Assembly (NCBI GenBank): GCA_963695985.1
Contig: CAVOIC010000002.1
Location: 119,650 to 183,649 of the forward strand
Length of the DNA stretch: 64,000 bases
Origin: DATBVX01 sp963695985
GTDB taxonomy: Bacteria; Pseudomonadota; Gammaproteobacteria; Steroidobacterales; Steroidobacteraceae
Direction of reading: 5' to 3'
Of the stretch, positions 61,055 to 64,000 are shown piece by piece. The number at the start of each line of letters is the position of its first letter. Position 1 is the first letter of the stretch. The notes under the pieces are model-generated. The model did no database searches. It was not told where the DNA came from and worked only from the letters and a program-made list of their open reading frames with translations. The position numbers were made by a program, and so were the translations under genes.

Positions 61055-62892
61055 GTGGAGCGTTCCTGAGGAGATGAGCGGGCAAGATCGATTTCCGGCA
61101 TCGGCCGGAACTCGCGTCCGGCGCCGCGTAGAAAGCGGACAAAGAACTCGAACAGTACCAGTCGCGTGGTTTGGATCCCGGCGACGAGCGCCTCGAGGGC
61201 GATCACGAACAGGTTGCCTATGATCAGCACGGCGAGCGCGAGCGAGCGCGGCGCCGCCGCAGCCAGCCCCACGATGGCGACACAAAGCCCGGCGTGAGCC
61301 AGTGCGAAGGCGCCGACACGCAGGAACGACAGAGTGTTGACCGCGATCTGCAGCGCCGATTCGAGCAACTCGCCGATCGAAGACCCGATGCTCTTCAGGC
61401 GCATTCCCTTGGGCGCGCAGGCGATCAACCCACACACGAACCAGACTGCCCCCGCGCCGGCGAGCCAGATCGCGGCGGTGTCGACAAAAGTGAGCAGCAC
61501 GCCCACATAGAAAACCACGAGTCCCGCCTTAGATGCGCACCAGCGCGCCCCGCGACCCACCCAATGCTGTTGGAGGCCGTCGAGCCCGAGCCCGAGCAGT
61601 ACTACCACCACGCCCAACCCGAGAGTCACGCCGAGTACCGTCAGAGGGGCTTCGAGCGGCGCGATCCACACCGGATGAATCAGGTCCTCGCGCCCGAACA
61701 CGCTGCCGAAAAGCACGCCGAACAGCATTGAGGCGACACCGCCGGACACCAGCAGGGCCAGGGGCGGATAGCGACGACGCAACACCAGACCCACTGTGAG
61801 CAGTACGAGCCCGTGCCCGACGTCGGCAAACATGAATCCGAAAATGAGCGGAGCGATGATTGCAACGAGAAGGCTCGGGTCCGCCTCCGCCAGGCTGGGC
61901 GTGCCCAACAAGCGCGCAAACAGCTCGAACGGCCGCACCCAGCCGGGATTGCGCAGCGTCACAGGCGGTTCGAGTCCTTCCGGCGGCGGCGGAAGCTGCA
62001 GCAGGTGCGGCACGTCACCGCCGCGGAGCCGCTGCTCGAGGATGCGGGCGTCGGGCTCACGCGTCCACCCCGTCACCCACGCGAAGTGCTCGGTGGCCGC
62101 GAGTTGGGGTACCTGACTCGCATACCACTCGACGAAGGCGAAATCACCGAGCAAGTGCTCGAGGTGATGCTCGGCCGTAAGGCGTTCGAGTGCTTCGCGC
62201 AGTTCGTGTATCTGGGCGTCAGTAGAGGCGATCATCTCGCCCAAAGCCGTCTGCTCGGAAGATCCGGCCGCTGGGAGCGCAGGCAGGACAATACGGCGTG
62301 CCTTGCGCGCAAGCAGGGTGTCCTCGAGGCTGGCGATTTCTACATCGAGGCCGACAGCCACCAGGAAGCAGTGCGCCCCGGCATCGATGCGCTGCACGAG
62401 CGCATTCACAGGAAGCTCTTTCGGCCACTCCCGCGTCTCGACGCGAAACGCGCAGGTTCGTAACTGCGGACCTGCGCTGGCCAGCCGCGTGAGCGCGGGC
62501 AGGCTTCCTGCCGCCGCCGCCACGAGCTCGGCGGTGCGCTTGAGTTCCTCGCGCCGCGCGAGCGCCGCCTGAAGCGCGGCAACCAACGGTTCTGCCTGTC
62601 CTTGCCACGCGCGCAGCCCCACGAACGCCTCGTCAAGAATCTGGCCCGGCTCGCGCGGCGGAGCACCGGATTTCAGGCGTGGCGCCGGCCAGTAGGCGGC
62701 GTAGCGGCGCTGCAGCTCGCGGAATTCGTCGAGGCTCGAGTGAAGCTCGGGCAGAGCGCCGTGCGCGATGCTGCGGCTGTGAGTCTCGAGCTGCACCGTG
62801 CGCGTGCTCGCGAGCAGTACCAGAGCGCGTGACAGCTCCTCGCGCGGCACGAGCAGCTCGAACCACGTGGCCGGCCGCGAGCGTACGCTCAT
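61051..62892 (-). CDS. ntpI: V/A-type ATP synthase subunit I
   Basis: The 613-residue protein has a large N-terminal cytoplasmic part with coiled coil (to about residue 330), then seven or eight transmembrane helices. These include IAPLIFGFMFADVGHGLVLL, LALLVSGGVASMLFGVLFGS and the essential-Arg helix region TLSFLRVGAFALAHAGL. It forms the ion half-channels beside the K ring. ATG 62892 overlaps the upstream C-like gene by four bases. Confidence 0.92.
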   Translation of the reverse strand: MSVRSRPATWFELLVPREELSRALVLLASTRTVQLETHSRSIAHGALPELHSSLDEFRELQRRYAAYWPAPRLKSGAPPREPGQILDEAFVGLRAWQGQAEPLVAALQAALARREELKRTAELVAAAAGSLPALTRLASAGPQLRTCAFRVETREWPKELPVNALVQRIDAGAHCFLVAVGLDVEIASLEDTLLARKARRIVLPALPAAGSSEQTALGEMIASTDAQIHELREALERLTAEHHLEHLLGDFAFVEWYASQVPQLAATEHFAWVTGWTREPDARILEQRLRGGDVPHLLQLPPPPEGLEPPVTLRNPGWVRPFELFARLLGTPSLAEADPSLLVAIIAPLIFGFMFADVGHGLVLLTVGLVLRRRYPPLALLVSGGVASMLFGVLFGSVFGREDLIHPVWIAPLEAPLTVLGVTLGLGVVVVLLGLGLDGLQQHWVGRGARWCASKAGLVVFYVGVLLTFVDTAAIWLAGAGAVWFVCGLIACAPKGMRLKSIGSSIGELLESALQIAVNTLSFLRVGAFALAHAGLCVAIVGLAAAAPRSLALAVLIIGNLFVIALEALVAGIQTTRLVLFEFFVRFLRGAGREFRPMPEIDLARSSPQERST

Positions 62893-63680
62893 AAAGGTTC
62901 CATGCGCGCAGGTTCGAGGAGCAGGCGACGCACCAGCCCGGCACGCAGGCGCTCGAGATCGAGCGCCTCGAGGAACAAGTGCGCGACAGCTGCGGCGACC
63001 GTCTCGACGTGACGGCGGAACAGCGTGCCGAGCCGCTGCTTGAGGTCTATCCGCAACTCGAAGCTCGACTCTGCTACCGATTCGCGCAGAGTTGCGGCGT
63101 GTTCGCCGACCGTCCGCAAGATAGCCTCGAGGCCGCGCACGTGCTCGGGGAAGACCCGCGGCCAGAGCCGTCGCCACACGACGAGCCAGGCCCGAGGCGC
63201 CGAGATGCCCGTGCGCGCTTCGCGCAGGAGCGCTGCGACCGGCGACGCTTCGAAAGCTCGCTCGCGTTCATGCACATCCGTCGAGCACCAGGGTGCGTAG
63301 ATCTCATCCTCGGCCATCCAGGAATGAACGACGCCACCGCGCAGCAGGTGATCGATAACTGGCAGATCGACGAGAAACGCCGCCCACGCCACTGCAGAGC
63401 GCCACGCCTCGGGCTCGAAACGCGCGATCTCACGTACATATTCCCGCCATTCGGAGCGCAGGCGTGCTTCGAGCATGTGGCTGCTCATGTCGGGAGCGAT
63501 GCGCTCCACCCAGCGTGCCCGGCTTGTGCTGCGCAGGACGTGCAAGTACTGCGTTACATCGTGCGTCGCGTTCAGGCGCCGCCACTCCAACTCTGTGAGA
63601 CGCGTACCGTGACGAGCCTGGATGCGCGCCTGTGGATAGGCGAAGTCCGCATCGCCGATCATTTTGATGACGTCAGCCAT
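62889..63680 (-). CDS. V/A-type ATP synthase subunit C-like protein
   Basis: The 263-residue, largely helical protein lacks a motif I can name outright. Its position directly upstream of subunit I and its size fit the C (V0-d) socket subunit that joins shaft and ring in bacterial V/A-type operons. Features include FAYPQARIQARHGTRLTELE, similar to the start of C subunits, and a charged helical C terminus. The identification rests on context plus weak N-terminal resemblance. It overlaps the next upstream gene by 22 bp. Confidence 0.6.
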   Translation of the reverse strand: MADVIKMIGDADFAYPQARIQARHGTRLTELEWRRLNATHDVTQYLHVLRSTSRARWVERIAPDMSSHMLEARLRSEWREYVREIARFEPEAWRSAVAWAAFLVDLPVIDHLLRGGVVHSWMAEDEIYAPWCSTDVHERERAFEASPVAALLREARTGISAPRAWLVVWRRLWPRVFPEHVRGLEAILRTVGEHAATLRESVAESSFELRIDLKQRLGTLFRRHVETVAAAVAHLFLEALDLERLRAGLVRRLLLEPARMEPL

Positions 63681-63988
63681 GCAGCCACACGGTCGAGCAG
63701 TGAGTCGAGCGCAGTCTCATTCACCCGCTCCATGCCCCGCTCCATCGCGCCAGCCTCCAGGGCAAGTTCGCCGACGCGTTGCGTGAGCGCGGCGGCGCAG
63801 CGATCGTGTACGCGGCGCACGCGTTCATCGCAATGGCGTGCGATCTGGGCGGCGCGTTCCGTTGCTTGCTGCACGGCGAGTGCGCCGGCCTGCTGCGCTT
63901 CGCGGACAGCGTCTTCCGTGGCTCGCTCAGCAGCGAGCGCTGCCTCCATAGCTTCGGCGACGCGGGCAGAATGGTCCGGCGCGGTCAT
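63659..63988 (-). CDS. coiled-coil V/A-type ATP synthase subunit (G/H-like)
   Basis: This 109-residue protein is one long Ala/Glu/Arg/Gln coiled coil (AMEAALAAERATEDAVREAQ and AGALAVQQATERAAQIARHC) with a short C-terminal helix. Its size and composition match the peripheral-stalk G/H subunit that pairs with E. It is the first gene of the ATP synthase operon within the window; the promoter would lie beyond 63988, mostly outside the window. Confidence 0.7.
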   Translation of the reverse strand: MTAPDHSARVAEAMEAALAAERATEDAVREAQQAGALAVQQATERAAQIARHCDERVRRVHDRCAAALTQRVGELALEAGAMERGMERVNETALDSLLDRVAAWLTSSK

Positions 63989-64000
63989 AGCGATCCGCCT

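Noticed and set aside
1..64000. CRISPR arrays, tRNA genes, insertion sequences and integrases
   Set aside because: No regularly spaced repeats, no cloverleaf-like segments and no transposase or integrase motifs were seen while reading the window. A dedicated search could still find a short tRNA.

Overview
The window is about 64 kb of uniformly GC-rich DNA with tightly packed genes on both strands. Many genes overlap by ATGA or GTGA, and no tRNA, rRNA, CRISPR array, transposase or integrase was found. The gene content points to a proteobacterium, most likely a gammaproteobacterium of the Steroidobacter/Nevskia kind. That includes a DUF6502 protein, TauE and PhoPQ-activated protein families, an Isp-type [NiFe] hydrogenase, and DUF3570/DUF4266 proteins. 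The placement is by recall of gene families, not by any search.

Layout. 0-7.8 kb: the end of a possible CoA-transferase gene, a class III aminotransferase, a membrane protein, two paralogous DUF5666 lipoproteins and a DUF6502 protein with an apparently leaderless promoter. 7.8-17.9 kb: an amide/peptide degradation block with a TolB-propeller/CehA-type hydrolase, an S9 peptidase, a DmpA-type peptidase, an M20 amidohydrolase, an APC permease and an imidazolonepropionase-like amidohydrolase. The last two are broken by several small frameshifts. 17.9-29.1 kb: general metabolism and transport (ATP-grasp, SDR, two MFS transporters, TauE/SafE, PqaA-like, a MocR regulator divergent from a GST-cupin pair, a beta-propeller protein). 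29.2-31.5 kb: a secreted delta-60/Calx-beta protein with a GlyGly-CTERM-like tail and a strongly structured leader.

31.4-40.6 kb: a 6 kb cassette holds an APC permease, a dimethylglycine-dehydrogenase-like flavoprotein, a choline-kinase-like protein and an inositol-phosphatase-like protein. It is flanked by direct repeats of the last ~136 bp of an apbE gene. The intact apbE follows as the last gene of a TlpA-DUF4266-DUF3570-ApbE operon, a probable extracytoplasmic flavinylation or redox module.

40.9-53.8 kb: a complete [NiFe]-hydrogenase locus. On the minus strand runs protease-hupH-like-small subunit-Isp1-Isp2-large subunit, the order known for Isp-type (group 1e) enzymes. Divergently, on the plus strand, run hypC-A-B-D-F, a HemN-like radical-SAM gene, and hypE. 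The protease gene carries one frameshift in a 4-base run.

53.8-64 kb: an NTF2-like protein, a frameshifted dihaem cytochrome c, a MenA/UbiA prenyltransferase and a V/A-type ATP synthase operon (coiled-coil G/H-like, C-like, I, K, F, E, A, B, D). Hydrogenase, quinone-biosynthesis enzyme, cytochrome and rotary ATPase together suggest a membrane energy-conservation region. At least six apparent single-base indels, several of them in short homopolymers or short repeats, raise the possibility of residual assembly error, which should be settled before any of these genes is called a pseudogene.
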